From positions 16,905-80,904 of the forward strand of contig JAKYXN010000021.1 of assembly GCA_022538095.1 (NCBI GenBank): a stretch of DNA of 64,000 bases, given 5' to 3'. Position numbers and translations under genes: made by a program. Of the stretch, positions 53,301-61,737 are shown one piece after another (position 1 is the first letter of the stretch; each line of letters opens with the position of its first letter). The notes under the pieces were generated by a model. That model was given only the letters and a program-made list of their open reading frames with translations, ran no database searches and was not told the origin of the DNA. The DNA is from Puniceicoccaceae bacterium K14 (GTDB lineage: Bacteria; Verrucomicrobiota; Verrucomicrobiia; Opitutales; Opitutaceae).

Positions 53301-53702
53301 TTGACGGGCAGCGAGTTCGGAGAGGAGTGGGGTTTCTTGGGCGAGAGCTTGAGGCGTCGTTACCCAAACGATTTTCTTTTTGGTTTGAAATTGAAGCAAG
53401 GCTGCGATTCGGTCGCTGCTCGCGTCAAACAGTTCACTAGAGCTTTCACCGTGAGTAGGGAGCTCTGGGTAATGGATAATTGATGCTCGGTTCTCCGGTG
53501 TACGAGCTAGTGCATGAAAATATTCTAAGTCGGAGGTGAGCTGCTCGGCTTCGCGTTCGTTTTTTACGACAACTATAAGTGAACTATTTCGGGTTTTATG
53601 TATCCACTCTTCGATAATTGCGGGCGAGGATTCATTGCCAACGCCAATCCAGCGTTCAGAGTTTTTCTGATACGGGAGAAGGATTGAAGGCAGGTCGCTC
53701 AT
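50304..53702 (-). CDS. mfd: transcription-repair coupling factor
   Basis: A 1132-residue Mfd. The UvrB-like N-part (1-350), RNAP-interaction domain (about 440-520, ELVDGEFIVHLQHGIGIYRG) and RecG-like helicase are in order. Walker A is ICGDVGFGKTEIAIR, motif II IIDEEQRFGVKHKE and motif VI QLRGRVGRFKRQAYAYLLL. The C-terminal TRCF domain binds UvrA. It removes stalled RNA polymerase and recruits excision repair. It overlaps both rnc and the chaperone gene by 4 bp. Confidence 0.97.
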   Translation of the reverse strand: MSDLPSILLPYQKNSERWIGVGNESSPAIIEEWIHKTRNSSLIVVVKNEREAEQLTSDLEYFHALARTPENRASIIHYPELPTHGESSSELFDASSDRIAALLQFQTKKKIVWVTTPQALAQETPLLSELAARQIALKQGQIYDFIQLIEDLDKLDYDSEGLCEAPGQYSKRGGLIDVYPVTANTPYRIDFFGDEIEAIKELDPVTQRSGKRIKSIDVSASPKLEMEHKVHGILDHLGDSINWCLLEPDDLVHAMDTASQDDLHSLGKFWVKLRDARQKRNDSWLTISDLDLGEEADHTTAFEAESLSFYRPIPDSSKLADERLADEQAARIRFLEQVKKWEVQNERILVILPNQSDEVRIREMLAEVKALKDLKVEFIEGDLNQGFRIRFRKNLGKLSWLSLDNSSGIVVITETELFGRRRNRKPPTSKKALVTQSQVDQLLDFAELVDGEFIVHLQHGIGIYRGITKVNLQGQEREVLSIEFDEEVILHIPLQESHLISRYVGLSKVRPRLGNLSTNRWAKTREAAEKSTLDLAAKLLEIQAKRDLRKGHPFEPDTQWQDEFEKSFPFTETPDQMTAILDTKSDMEKTKPMDRLICGDVGFGKTEIAIRAAFKAVMGGKQVAILVPTTVLAQQHFLNFRDRMASYPVVVELVSRLRKPAEIKKILQATKAGKVDILIGTHRIVSKDVSFKDLGIVIIDEEQRFGVKHKEVFKQWRETVDILTMSATPIPRTLYMALTGARELSVIETAPQQRKPIQTIVKGYDDKLVQEVVQREVARGGQVFYLHNRVQTIDATAQKLRTLLPNVSIGVGHGQMDEKKLERVMADFVDHRYQMLVCTTIIESGLDIPNCNTIIIEGADRFGLSQLYQLRGRVGRFKRQAYAYLLLHKHKRVVDVARKRLQAIRQHNQLGAGFRIAMRDLELRGAGNLLGSEQSGHIVGIGFELYCQLLKQSIARLKGEPHAQTIRANVRLDFIYQGEGEQENSGRKDNNFKLLQRLDTKEGECEPMLARIPATYLSETRLRIDLYRRLAMAESPKVIRQLSEDMIDRFGKYPREVKVLLKLSEVRCLAEQKGIVSVESQGTLLKCRINSGKRDDFIKNGSRFPRLKANNALKRLDEILIFLRNFVARTAK

Positions 53703-54406
53703 TTACGCGATTGGTAAACTGCAATTGCTTCCCGTGCAGCGTTTTCAGCAGCTTCCTTTTTTGTACGACCTGTGCCTTTGCCGAGTGCTTCTTTTTTGAA
53801 GTTTACAATAACTTCAAATGTTCGGTTATGGGGTTCGCCGATTTCAGCTGTGGTTACGTATTCAATACAATCGTTTCCGTGGACGGGTTGTATGAGTTCT
53901 TGTAGCTTTCCTTTGGGGTTAGCGGTTTCCACGTTGTCGCCGTTTGAGTGTTCGAGGTTGTTGTAAAGGTTGAGGATTATTTTTTTTGCAGTCTCCCAAT
54001 CACTATCTAAGTAGATCGCTCCGATTAGGGCTTCAAAGGCGTCTCCTAGAACTGAGTCTCGCTCTGCTATGCCTGTTTGGTTGTCTTTATCTTTTAGAAG
54101 GAGGTATTGGTTGAGCTTAAGCGTGCGGGCTATGCCGGCCATATAATCGCCACGAGCGTAGCTAGCTCGTTTTGAGGTGAGGGGGCCTTCTCGTTCTTGG
54201 GGGAATCTTGTGAAAAGAGTTTCGGTGAGCGCCAATTGAATGACCGAGTCGCCTAAGAACTCTAATCGCTGATTATTCATCAACTGATTGCGAGCGTTTA
54301 GTAGATAGGACGGGTGGGTCAGGCTTTGCTCAAGCAGCTCCTTGTTGGTAAATGTATATGAGAGCGACTCTTCTATTTGAGCAACCTGATCTGGCAACAA
54401 ATCCAT
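53699..54406 (-). CDS. rnc: ribonuclease III
   Basis: A 235-residue RNase III. The signature QRLEFLGDSVIQLALTE holds catalytic acids, DAFEALIGAIYLDSDW the second set, and residues about 160-233 form a double-stranded-RNA-binding domain (GTGRTKKEAAENAAREAIAV). It processes rRNA precursors and structured RNAs. It overlaps mfd by ATGA and lies 45 bp after parA on the same strand. Confidence 0.97.
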   Translation of the reverse strand: MDLLPDQVAQIEESLSYTFTNKELLEQSLTHPSYLLNARNQLMNNQRLEFLGDSVIQLALTETLFTRFPQEREGPLTSKRASYARGDYMAGIARTLKLNQYLLLKDKDNQTGIAERDSVLGDAFEALIGAIYLDSDWETAKKIILNLYNNLEHSNGDNVETANPKGKLQELIQPVHGNDCIEYVTTAEIGEPHNRTFEVIVNFKKEALGKGTGRTKKEAAENAAREAIAVYQSRK

Positions 54407-54451
54407 TAGAAAGATGGAATGACGATTTCGAAGGATGGCAAACGTGTCGGG

Positions 54452-55234
54452 CTACTTTCGGAGCTTGAAGCGTTTGATCATTTCCTTGGCGATTCCTTTG
54501 TAAGCGGATGCGCCCGGATTCATCTTATCATACTCGAAAATGGTTTGGCCAAAAGATGGAGCTTCGCTCAAGCGCACGGTACGTGGAATGACAGTTTTGA
54601 AGATGAGATCGGGGAGATTGGTTTTTACTTCTTCGACTACTTCGCGTGAAAGGCGGGTGCGAACGTCGAACATTGTCATCAGTATACCACCGACTTGTAA
54701 GTTATCGTTAACGCCCGCTTCATGGAGTTTGTCTACGACGCTAAGAATTTGTCCGAGTCCTTCCAGGGCCATGTATTCGCATTGCAGGGCGACAAGCAAA
54801 TAGTTCGCTGCTGCGAGGCTGTTCATCGAAATCATACCTAAAGCAGGAGGGCAATCGATGATAATGACTTTGTAATCATCTGAATTGATGACAGGATCAA
54901 GGACTTCTTTGAGGCGTGAGAGATAGTTCTCGCTTTGGGCGATTTCAATCTCTGCAGCGGCTAGGTCTACTTCGGATGGAAGGAGGTGGAGATTAGCTCG
55001 TCCGGTCTCGATGATCATATCAGCGGCGTTTGCGTCGCCACTAAGAGTAGGGTAGATACTGCGCCCTTCTTCTTTTTCAAAGCCGAGTGCACTTGTTGCG
55101 TTGGCTTGTGGGTCGAGGTCGACGAGTAGAGTAGGGATCTTTTGCTGTGCGAGAGCAGCTGCTAGATTGACCGCAGTGGTTGTTTTGCCGACGCCCCCTT
55201 TTTGATTAGCGATTGTGAATACGGTTCCTGCCAT
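54452..55234 (-). CDS. parA: chromosome-partitioning ATPase ParA/Soj
   Basis: A 260-residue Walker-type ATPase. The deviant Walker A is KGGVGKTT (12-19), followed by LVDLDPQANATSALGF and IIDCPPALGMISMNSLAAA. It has no N-terminal HTH, so it is the chromosomal type. It moves ParB-parS complexes. parB is not adjacent: rnc follows directly. The promoter must lie in the 185 bp between it and tRNA-Cys. Confidence 0.93.
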   Translation of the reverse strand: MAGTVFTIANQKGGVGKTTTAVNLAAALAQQKIPTLLVDLDPQANATSALGFEKEEGRSIYPTLSGDANAADMIIETGRANLHLLPSEVDLAAAEIEIAQSENYLSRLKEVLDPVINSDDYKVIIIDCPPALGMISMNSLAAANYLLVALQCEYMALEGLGQILSVVDKLHEAGVNDNLQVGGILMTMFDVRTRLSREVVEEVKTNLPDLIFKTVIPRTVRLSEAPSFGQTIFEYDKMNPGASAYKGIAKEMIKRFKLRK

Positions 55235-55419
55235 TTAATTGATTCTGTAATGCGAAAGTTCCTTGAATGGCAACGGTTTTAATAGAGAAAGAGGCGTCTT
55301 CGTTAGAGGTGAGATCAAATTTTTTATGATCTCTGGAAAATTTCTACTTGAAACCTGTCTGTTGTTTGCGAATGTGACCGCCTTCGCTTTTAAAGACTAA
55401 GCGAATTTTATTTGGATAA

Positions 55420-55493
55420 GGCGTGGTAGCCAAGTGGTAAGGCCGAGCTCTGCAAAAGCTCTATCGCGGGTTCGATTCCCGCCCACGCCTCCA
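55420..55493 (+). tRNA. tRNA-Cys (GCA)
   Basis: The acceptor arms GGCGTGG and CCACGCC pair perfectly. The D stem is GCC/GGC, the anticodon stem GAGCT/AGCTC with loop CTGCAAA (anticodon GCA), and the T stem GCGGG/CCCGC with loop TTCGATT. The discriminator is T, as in tRNA-Cys, and CCA is encoded (55491-55493). Confidence 0.96.
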
Positions 55494-55869
55494 AAGCTGA
55501 GAACGATTATATCTCACGATTGAATCTTTAGTAGCTCCGGGTTCGATGTTTCGTTAGTTTCACTAACTCAAGTGTCGTCGCTGAAGCTCCTCGGTGCCCG
55601 CTCACGCCTCCAATTTTCTGGGAAAATTATTCTAACGATTGCATCTGAATTTAGCAGTTGCGGGTTCGATGTTCCGCTTACAGGTGCTAGCTCACCTGTC
55701 GCAGTCCGGTTTTGATTGAGCGTTCATTTTTTGGCTTTTGGTCGCGGAGTGCTTGAGACAGGTGGATTTTTTTGGGGGGGGGCGGTTTAGGTTTTCTCAG
55801 TTTATAGTGGATCCGTCTTAGTTGTGTGTCTACTTATTGGGCCTACCCTGGAATTTGTTACCTCGCACT
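55494..55869 (+). other. 376-bp stretch with degenerate tRNA-Cys-derived repeats, no gene
   Basis: No protein gene is seen before the sulfatase. It contains two imperfect copies of a unit ending in GGGTTCGATGTT(T/C)CG, a separate copy of the tRNA 3' end GCCCGCTCACGCCTCCA (55596-55612), short hairpins after each T-arm-like unit, and a G-run at 55771-55782. It is best read as decayed duplications of the tRNA 3' part. Confidence 0.6.
55515..55677 (+). repeat. two imperfect tRNA-3'-like repeat units
   Basis: CACGATTGAATC...TAGCTCCGGGTTCGATGTTTCG (55515-55553) and AACGATTGCATC...CAGTTGCGGGTTCGATGTTCCG (55634-55676) share most positions. The GGGTTCGAT core equals the T-arm of the neighbouring tRNA-Cys. 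Each is followed by a hairpin (GTTAGT-TTC-ACTAAC; ACAGGTG-N6-CACCTGT). Confidence 0.6.
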
Positions 55870-57294
55870 ATGAAAATTCTTTTTCGATTTATAGTTTCGT
55901 CTTCTCTATTTGTAATTAGCTCGCTTGTGCATGCTGACCGTCCAAATATTATCGTCGTTTTGTGCGATGATTTAGGATACGGCGATTTGGCTTGTTACGG
56001 TCATCCTCATATCAAAACACCGCATTTGGATAAAATGGCGGAGGACGGAATTCGCTTTACTAATTTTTATTCTGCGGCTCCAGTTTGCTCTCCCTCGCGA
56101 GTGGGTTTGTTGACAGGTAGGAGTCCGAACCGAGCGGGTGTATATGATTGGATTCCTGTCGCGGACCCTAAGAGTCCACACCGTCGTGGCGAGGTCCACA
56201 TGCGTGAGTCTGAAATTACAATCCCTATGCTTTTAAAAGAAGCGGGCTATGCGACAGCGATGGCGGGTAAGTGGCATTGCAATTCGAAATTTAATGTCGA
56301 GGAACAGCCTCAGCCAGGCGAGTCTGGCTTTGATCATTGGTTGGCGACTCATAATAACGCTTCGCCTTCTCACGCTAACCCAGATAATTTCGTTCGAAAC
56401 GGCGAGCCTTTGGGGGAGATTAAAGGTTATAGTTGCCAGATTGTTGTGGAGGAGGGCATCGATTGGATCGAAGCCCATCGGTCTGAAAAGGCGTCTCAAC
56501 CATTTTTCCTCTATCTTGCCTTTCATGAGCCACATGAACCGGTGGCGTCGCCGTCAAAAATGGTAGAAGGATATAAAGATGTTACATATTCGAAAAAGGA
56601 AGCTGAGTATTTTGCTAATGTTGAGAACATTGATACTGCGGTGGGGAAACTGTTGGGTTATTTGAAAACGTCGAATGTGGATGAGGATACATTGGTAATT
56701 TTTACATCTGATAACGGGCCCGAAACGTTGAACCGATACGTGAATGCGTCGCGTTCTTGGGGGAGGTCTGATCCTCTTCGCGGGATGAAGCTTTGGACAA
56801 CGGAAGCCGGCTTTCGCGTGGCCGGAATCATGAGATGGCCCGGGCGTATTGAAGGAGGTGAGGTATCCAGCTTAACAGTGTCCTCTCTTGATTTTCTACC
56901 GACTTTTTGTGATTTGGCAGAAGCGGACATTCCAAAAGATTTGACCTTGGATGGCGGCAATTTTCTGGCAGCTCTAAAGGGGGAAGAAATTGACAGAGAA
57001 AAGCCCTTGGTTTGGGCGTACTATAATGCGTTGAAGGGGTATCAAGTTGCCATGCTAGATGGAGATTGGAAGGTCCTTGCCCAGCTTGATTTGCAGAAGA
57101 TTCATAATGTGTCGGAGGAAAATATTGAAGAAATTCGGGCTGCTAGCGTTGTTGACGTAGAAATTTACAATCTAAAGTTCGATATCGGTGAAGCTAGAGA
57201 CCTTTCGGAAGATGACGATGAGTTGAAGGAGCGTCTGGTGAAAAAGCTCGAGGCAAATTACCAAGCATTGTTGGATGGGTCGTACGTTTGGTAG
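55870..57294 (+). CDS. secreted arylsulfatase-type sulfatase
   Basis: A 474-residue S1 sulfatase with a signal peptide (1-22, MKILFRFIVSSSLFVISSLV). Metal ligands are DD at 33-34 (LCDDLGYGD). CSPSRVGLLTGR begins with C73, which must be turned into formylglycine by a sulfatase-modifying enzyme. TSDNGPE is the second metal region. It cleaves sulfate esters, probably of marine polysaccharides; substrate unknown. I chose ATG 55870 rather than the frame start 55822, which adds residues before the signal. It faces the inositol oxygenase relic downstream. Confidence 0.93.
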   Translation: MKILFRFIVSSSLFVISSLVHADRPNIIVVLCDDLGYGDLACYGHPHIKTPHLDKMAEDGIRFTNFYSAAPVCSPSRVGLLTGRSPNRAGVYDWIPVADPKSPHRRGEVHMRESEITIPMLLKEAGYATAMAGKWHCNSKFNVEEQPQPGESGFDHWLATHNNASPSHANPDNFVRNGEPLGEIKGYSCQIVVEEGIDWIEAHRSEKASQPFFLYLAFHEPHEPVASPSKMVEGYKDVTYSKKEAEYFANVENIDTAVGKLLGYLKTSNVDEDTLVIFTSDNGPETLNRYVNASRSWGRSDPLRGMKLWTTEAGFRVAGIMRWPGRIEGGEVSSLTVSSLDFLPTFCDLAEADIPKDLTLDGGNFLAALKGEEIDREKPLVWAYYNALKGYQVAMLDGDWKVLAQLDLQKIHNVSEENIEEIRAASVVDVEIYNLKFDIGEARDLSEDDDELKERLVKKLEANYQALLDGSYVW

Positions 57295-57316
57295 CTTCAG
57301 TTTGGAGATTAATAGT

Positions 57317-57353
57317 TTGCCACATAATCGCTCCCAAGGATCGGGAGTGCTTT
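57317..57353 (+). promoter_or_regulatory. hairpin after the sulfatase gene
   Basis: CTCCC and GGGAG arms around AAGGATC, flanked by CCACA and TGTGG (57320-57357). No T-run follows, so it is at best a weak or factor-dependent terminator. Confidence 0.35.
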
Positions 57354-57438
57354 GTGGGGCTATCGTAGGCGGCGCTGTTGTGCCTCCTCTTTTCGGTTTA
57401 ATCGCCGACACATGTGGCTAATCGCTTGAAAGGTATGG

Positions 57439-58180
57439 ATGATTGAAAAGACGAAGGAGGAGTTCCGTAACTACGATGATCCTCCATGCGATACGGTTAA
57501 GGAATTTTGTCGCCTTAATCATGTTAACCAAGCCTATAATTTCATCCAAGAGAAGAAGAAAGAATTTGGATAATTGAAACGGGCAGAAATGAGCTTATAG
57601 GAGGCGGTTAGATTTTTGAATACAGTCGTGAATGATTCGGACCCAGATACGGATCTAGATCAAATGCAACATTTCTTTCAAGCTTCGGAGACTATGCGGA
57701 TGGATGGTTTTGACCGATTTAGGAAAGGTCTTGTTTCTTTTGGGATGAACCTCAATGGGCTATCGTTGGGGATACATTTCCTGTGGGATGCACTTTTCGG
57801 ACAAGATCGTTTTTCTTGAAATTTTCGAAGACAATGCGGACTTTAATAACCCGCGTTACAATACGAAATGTGACATATATGAATTAAAGAATGTCGATAT
57901 GTCTTAGGGACATGACGAATAGATATACATGATTGTGAAGGACTATTTGCTAGAAGAAGCTCAGTATATCCTGCGTTATCATGCATTTTATCCACAGCAT
58001 AGAGACAATGCGGGTGAGCATTTAATGGATGAGCGGGGCCATGAATTGTTTAAGGCTGTTAAATTTTTTAACCAATACGACTTGTAGACGAAGTCGCCTT
58101 TGAAGGCTAATTCGGAAGAGCTGAAACCTCTCTACAAAAAAATGGCATCAAAATTCTTGCCTGTAAAAATAGCATTTTAA
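57439..58180 (+). pseudogene. decayed myo-inositol oxygenase
   Basis: Pieces of an inositol oxygenase (MIOX, about 250-280 residues) are spread over three frames in correct order. From ATG 57439: EEFRNYDDP, VKEFCRLNHVNQAYNFIQEK, then stops at 57571 and near 57601; same frame to NTVVNDSDPDTDLDQMQHFF; then in another phase DLGKVL, and in the third DEPQWAIVGDTFPVGCTF; then IFEDNADFNNPRYNTKCDIY, RYHAFYPQHRDNAG and FNQYDL before a further stop. The intact enzyme is a di-iron oxygenase that opens inositol to glucuronate. A stretch around the first HD-type histidines is deleted, so the gene cannot work. Confidence 0.85.
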
Positions 58181-58187
58181 TTGAGTT

Positions 58188-58212
58188 GCCCAGGTGCCCT
58201 GGGGCTTTTTTT
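58188..58212 (+). terminator. terminator after the inositol oxygenase relic
   Basis: GCCCAGG and CCTGGGGC (58188-58205) pair with one bulge, followed by TTTTTTT. It ends at the edge of the next gene's leader. Confidence 0.7.
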
Positions 58213-58220
58213 ATTTTTTG

Positions 58221-60041
58221 ATGAAGCGATATAAGATTGTAGTAGTGTTTTTGCTGGGGCTCGTCGGGTGTTTGCCTTCCAATGGTGATACGAAGGGCGA
58301 ATCAAATTCCGTGCGAGTCGCTTTTCTTGCCGATGTTCATCTCTCGGACATTTATGGTGAATTATCTGATTCTGATTATCGAGGAGTGTTGAATCCTGGA
58401 AATGGAGAATATGCGTTTATCAGAACAATGCAGTCTCAATTGCTTTCGACCCGGCTTTTCAATGAAAACTATTTCGCTTTTCTAGCTGCGTTGGAAGATG
58501 TAGTTGATCGAGGTATACGATATGTCGTATTGCCGGGAGATTTTAGTGATGATGGTCAGCCTTTAAATATACGTGGATTAAGGCGAATCCTCGAAAAGTA
58601 TAGGGATGTGCATGGTGTCGAATTTATCCTGAGCACAGGAAACCATGATCCGGTGCTTCCGTTTGAAGTGGACTCTGGAAAAAGTGATTTTTTAGGAGAA
58701 GGAGGGGAGCGCCAAATTATTGCGAGTCGAGCTGATCTTTATCAAGAGAGCGACCACGTTGTGGTAACTGCAGATATCCGAAAATCAGGCTATAAGGAGA
58801 TTTTAACAGAACTAGGCGAATTCGGTTTCTTTCCACGTGAAGAAAATACGTATTGGGAAACTCCATTTACGGATTATGGATACGAGAACTATAATTTTAG
58901 TGAAGCTCAGATACAGAGTAATCTTGAGAAGCGAACGTATGATGTCTCACCCGGTTTTGAAGTTCCCGATGTCAGTTATTTGTTGGAGCCGGAGGAGGGG
59001 GTGTGGTTTCTCGCAATTGATGCGAACGTATACGTACCCAAAGCCGGTGAGGGCAGTGATCCCAATAACCCAGTGAGCTATGGTAAATCCAGTGTTGGGT
59101 ATAATAATGTGTTAAGCTACAAAGCTCATCTCTTCGATTGGGTCGCTTCCGTTATGGAGAGAGCGAAGAAATTGGGAAAAAAGGTTTTTGTATTCAGCCA
59201 CTACCCTATGGTGGATTTCAATGATGGTGCTTCCAAACATATTGAGAAACTTATGGGCGAAGGGAAAATGCAACTACACCGCGTTCCGCATAATCTTGTC
59301 GCTGAGAAGTTTTTTGATGCTGAAGTGACTGTGCATTTTGGTGGACATATGCATATCAATGATACGGGAACTCGAGAATTTGGTGAAGGGCTCGGGTTTG
59401 TGAATGTTCAAATCCCATCCTTGGCAGCTTATATTCCTGCTTACAAAATAGCCACTTATTCGGGATGCCACATGAATATCGAAACGATAGTCGTTGGTGA
59501 TGTTCCTCGTTTTAAAGAACTATTCCCTCTTTATGAAACGGAGTATGAATACTTGCTCAAATCGCACGATGAGCAAATTTGGAACAAGGAAATTTTGCAA
59601 TCGTCCAATTACCGCGAATTTACGCAATGGCATTTGAAGGAATTGGTTCGCTTGCGTATACTGGTTAAGGACTGGCCTGATCGTTTAAAAGATTTTCTTC
59701 TGAAATCTTCGGGTTACGACCTCCTTAAATTTGCCGGAAGCGAAGCAAAATATACAAACTCGGAGTCTTCTTTTAGTTGGACCGGTTTTGATATGATATT
59801 CGATTTCTACCGGCTTAGAAGTGCGGATAAATTAGCGTTCTCAGATATCACTGCTAAGCGGATACAAGAGTATGAGATTGTGATCAATGATTTACTTAGC
59901 GTGAGAGAAGGGGGACAGGATGAAATTCAACTTTTAAAAAAGGACCTGGTGGAGTTCGCACACATCTTTCAGTGTTTCCTAAACGGGGCCCCGGCCGACA
60001 ATTTTTCGATAGATGTTCCTCGCGGGCTCATCTTGGAGTAG
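58221..60041 (+). CDS. lipoprotein metallophosphoesterase
   Basis: A 606-residue calcineurin-like phosphoesterase. Metal motifs in order: ADVHLSD, PGDFSDDGQ, STGNHD, FSHYPMV and GGHMH. The start is ATG 58221 (MKRYKIVVVFLLGLVGC); the LVGC lipobox at about 14-17 predicts lipid anchoring on the periplasmic side. The longer frame from 58194 adds nine residues of terminator sequence. A C-terminal helical part (about 440-606) has no clear family. Substrate is unknown; next to a phospholipase C and an inositol oxygenase relic, a phosphodiester or inositol phosphate is plausible. Confidence 0.87.
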   Translation: MKRYKIVVVFLLGLVGCLPSNGDTKGESNSVRVAFLADVHLSDIYGELSDSDYRGVLNPGNGEYAFIRTMQSQLLSTRLFNENYFAFLAALEDVVDRGIRYVVLPGDFSDDGQPLNIRGLRRILEKYRDVHGVEFILSTGNHDPVLPFEVDSGKSDFLGEGGERQIIASRADLYQESDHVVVTADIRKSGYKEILTELGEFGFFPREENTYWETPFTDYGYENYNFSEAQIQSNLEKRTYDVSPGFEVPDVSYLLEPEEGVWFLAIDANVYVPKAGEGSDPNNPVSYGKSSVGYNNVLSYKAHLFDWVASVMERAKKLGKKVFVFSHYPMVDFNDGASKHIEKLMGEGKMQLHRVPHNLVAEKFFDAEVTVHFGGHMHINDTGTREFGEGLGFVNVQIPSLAAYIPAYKIATYSGCHMNIETIVVGDVPRFKELFPLYETEYEYLLKSHDEQIWNKEILQSSNYREFTQWHLKELVRLRILVKDWPDRLKDFLLKSSGYDLLKFAGSEAKYTNSESSFSWTGFDMIFDFYRLRSADKLAFSDITAKRIQEYEIVINDLLSVREGGQDEIQLLKKDLVEFAHIFQCFLNGAPADNFSIDVPRGLILE

Positions 60042-60106
60042 AGGTGATCTCATATTGATTCTCTCGTTAGGCTATATGTCGAACGAGAGTTGTGGAATTA
60101 CGAAAG

Positions 60107-61225
60107 TCAGCGTCCACCAGTCACGGGATCAAAATCTTGTGAGTTGTCAAAATCTTTGCCTGTAACTGGATTGGCCCGAGCTGTCAGGTTGTCTTGAAAT
60201 CTTACTTGATAATCACTGAAACGCAAATCAGCTTCGGGATAGTCGGTGCTAATAAAATGAGCGCCGCTTTGTAGTGCCTTCTGAAAAGTAGTTACATCGT
60301 TGTTACGCGATTCACGAGTGCCAGAATCGGCACGAGTTCGAACGAGAAATCCCTTTGATGCCATGTCACGTATTTTCTCAAAGTCTTTGTGCACGTTATT
60401 GATTTTCATGAAAGCAGCTGCAGGATGGTCTTCGCCTACACTTACGAATGCTATCCGTCCTTTGAGGGAAGGATGGTCTTCCAAGTAGAGGTCTCGAATA
60501 TGGTTCGTATTATCGATAGCGAAAATTACTTTGTTGCGGACCTCTTCTAAGATCGGCCAGCCCTCATTGGTAACCGCATTGCGAAGCGTATCCAGCTTGC
60601 CGCGTATATCATCAGGCTTAAGAATTTCATCAGGGCTGAATACACTCAAGATTTCTTTATCTACCGTATTTATTTCCGTTTTTCCGAAGGTGATGGGTTG
60701 AGTGTATTGGTGACCGATTGGCTTATCTTTCAACTCTAGTAAAATCATAATTGGGTAGTGGCCTGGGTTGGCTCTGGACCAATGTTGGATTTCTTGCAAA
60801 GCTTGGGTAAAAGTAGGTACGTTTGTGCGGTAGTCGATGTCTTGAATATGAAGTACTTTTAGCCCAGGTTGTTGAAGAATTGTCCCGAAAGGATGTTCTT
60901 CACTATCAATGGTCACTCCAAAAGGCTCTGCATAAAGGCCGCCGTTTGGGTCGGCGAAAAGATCAAGCTCAACCTGTCGGATACCCAATTTTGAGAATTG
61001 CTCAGTCAGTGATCTATGCGTATAATCGAGTGACTTCACTTTTTCGGGGTCTCCAGTTGAGATGTACTCCAGTACCGCTTTACTTGGAGCGATATGATAT
61101 GAATTGTGTGTACCAATGACCTGCACTTGATTGAGTCGAATCGACTTGGGCGATTCTTGGCCTGCTAGCGATGAGGTTAATAAGGAGATGAATACAGCGA
61201 AATATTGTATAGTAAGAAATTTCAT
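60107..61225 (-). CDS. secreted phosphoinositide-type phospholipase C (Ca2+-dependent class)
   Basis: A 372-residue protein with a signal peptide (1-21). GTHNSYH (38-44) carries the first catalytic His; QVELDLFADPNGGLYA and HIQDIDYR complete a PLC-like TIM barrel of the Ca2+-dependent phosphoinositide-specific class. The C-terminal part has FVRTRADSGTRESRNNDVT and STDYPEADLRFSDY, typical of this family. It cleaves phosphodiesters of inositol-type lipids to an inositol phosphate. Convergent with the metallophosphoesterase, 65 bp apart. Ligand specificity cannot be read from sequence. Confidence 0.88.
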   Translation of the reverse strand: MKFLTIQYFAVFISLLTSSLAGQESPKSIRLNQVQVIGTHNSYHIAPSKAVLEYISTGDPEKVKSLDYTHRSLTEQFSKLGIRQVELDLFADPNGGLYAEPFGVTIDSEEHPFGTILQQPGLKVLHIQDIDYRTNVPTFTQALQEIQHWSRANPGHYPIMILLELKDKPIGHQYTQPITFGKTEINTVDKEILSVFSPDEILKPDDIRGKLDTLRNAVTNEGWPILEEVRNKVIFAIDNTNHIRDLYLEDHPSLKGRIAFVSVGEDHPAAAFMKINNVHKDFEKIRDMASKGFLVRTRADSGTRESRNNDVTTFQKALQSGAHFISTDYPEADLRFSDYQVRFQDNLTARANPVTGKDFDNSQDFDPVTGGR

Positions 61226-61737
61226 TTGATGGCGTGCTAGTTAGTTAGCTGTTCTACTGTAGGTCACTTTTGATTGTTCTCTTCGCGGTTGATTGCTGTG
61301 TGGTGAATTGAGGTTGTTTACCTGTTGAATAAGTAGAGCTAGTTTCGTACAGACGTTGAATGTTATCAAGCATTGAGCGCTAGGTATCTGCTAAGCATAT
61401 TTTGAGGTACTGTTGCTATTTTTTGAAAAGGAAGGGCACTAAATGTTGCTGATTGAGGGCCAAAAAAATGGTTAATAACGGATATGTTTGTTTCTGTGTT
61501 TAGTCATCCAAAACTGTATCCGTTGTTTGGTTAGAAGTCTCGTGCTTTATTGGTGCTATCACCTAATGCGAGTACGAAGATTTATTTAATATGCGGGAAT
61601 TGATAGTGGCGGAGAAGTGTGCCGTTTGCATTTCTGATTGTGTGAATTTTTTATTACGAAATGATGTCTTGATGCTAAGCTTGAAATGGCTTCGAATTAC
61701 TTTGTTAAAAGTATCCCAGAAAAAGATTTTTTAAAAA
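61226..61737. other. 512-bp divergent intergenic region
   Basis: No gene is supported. It separates the divergent phospholipase and rhamnosidase genes and must hold both promoters. It is AT-rich. The clearest element is a long inverted repeat at 61477-61524; nothing else stands out. Confidence 0.6.
61477..61524. promoter_or_regulatory. inverted repeat AACGGATA ... TATCCGTT
   Basis: Perfect 8-bp arms (61477-61484, 61517-61524) with further partial pairing inside (TGTTTG with CAAAAC). It lies 214 bp before the rhamnosidase gene and may be a regulator site or a leader hairpin. Confidence 0.4.
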
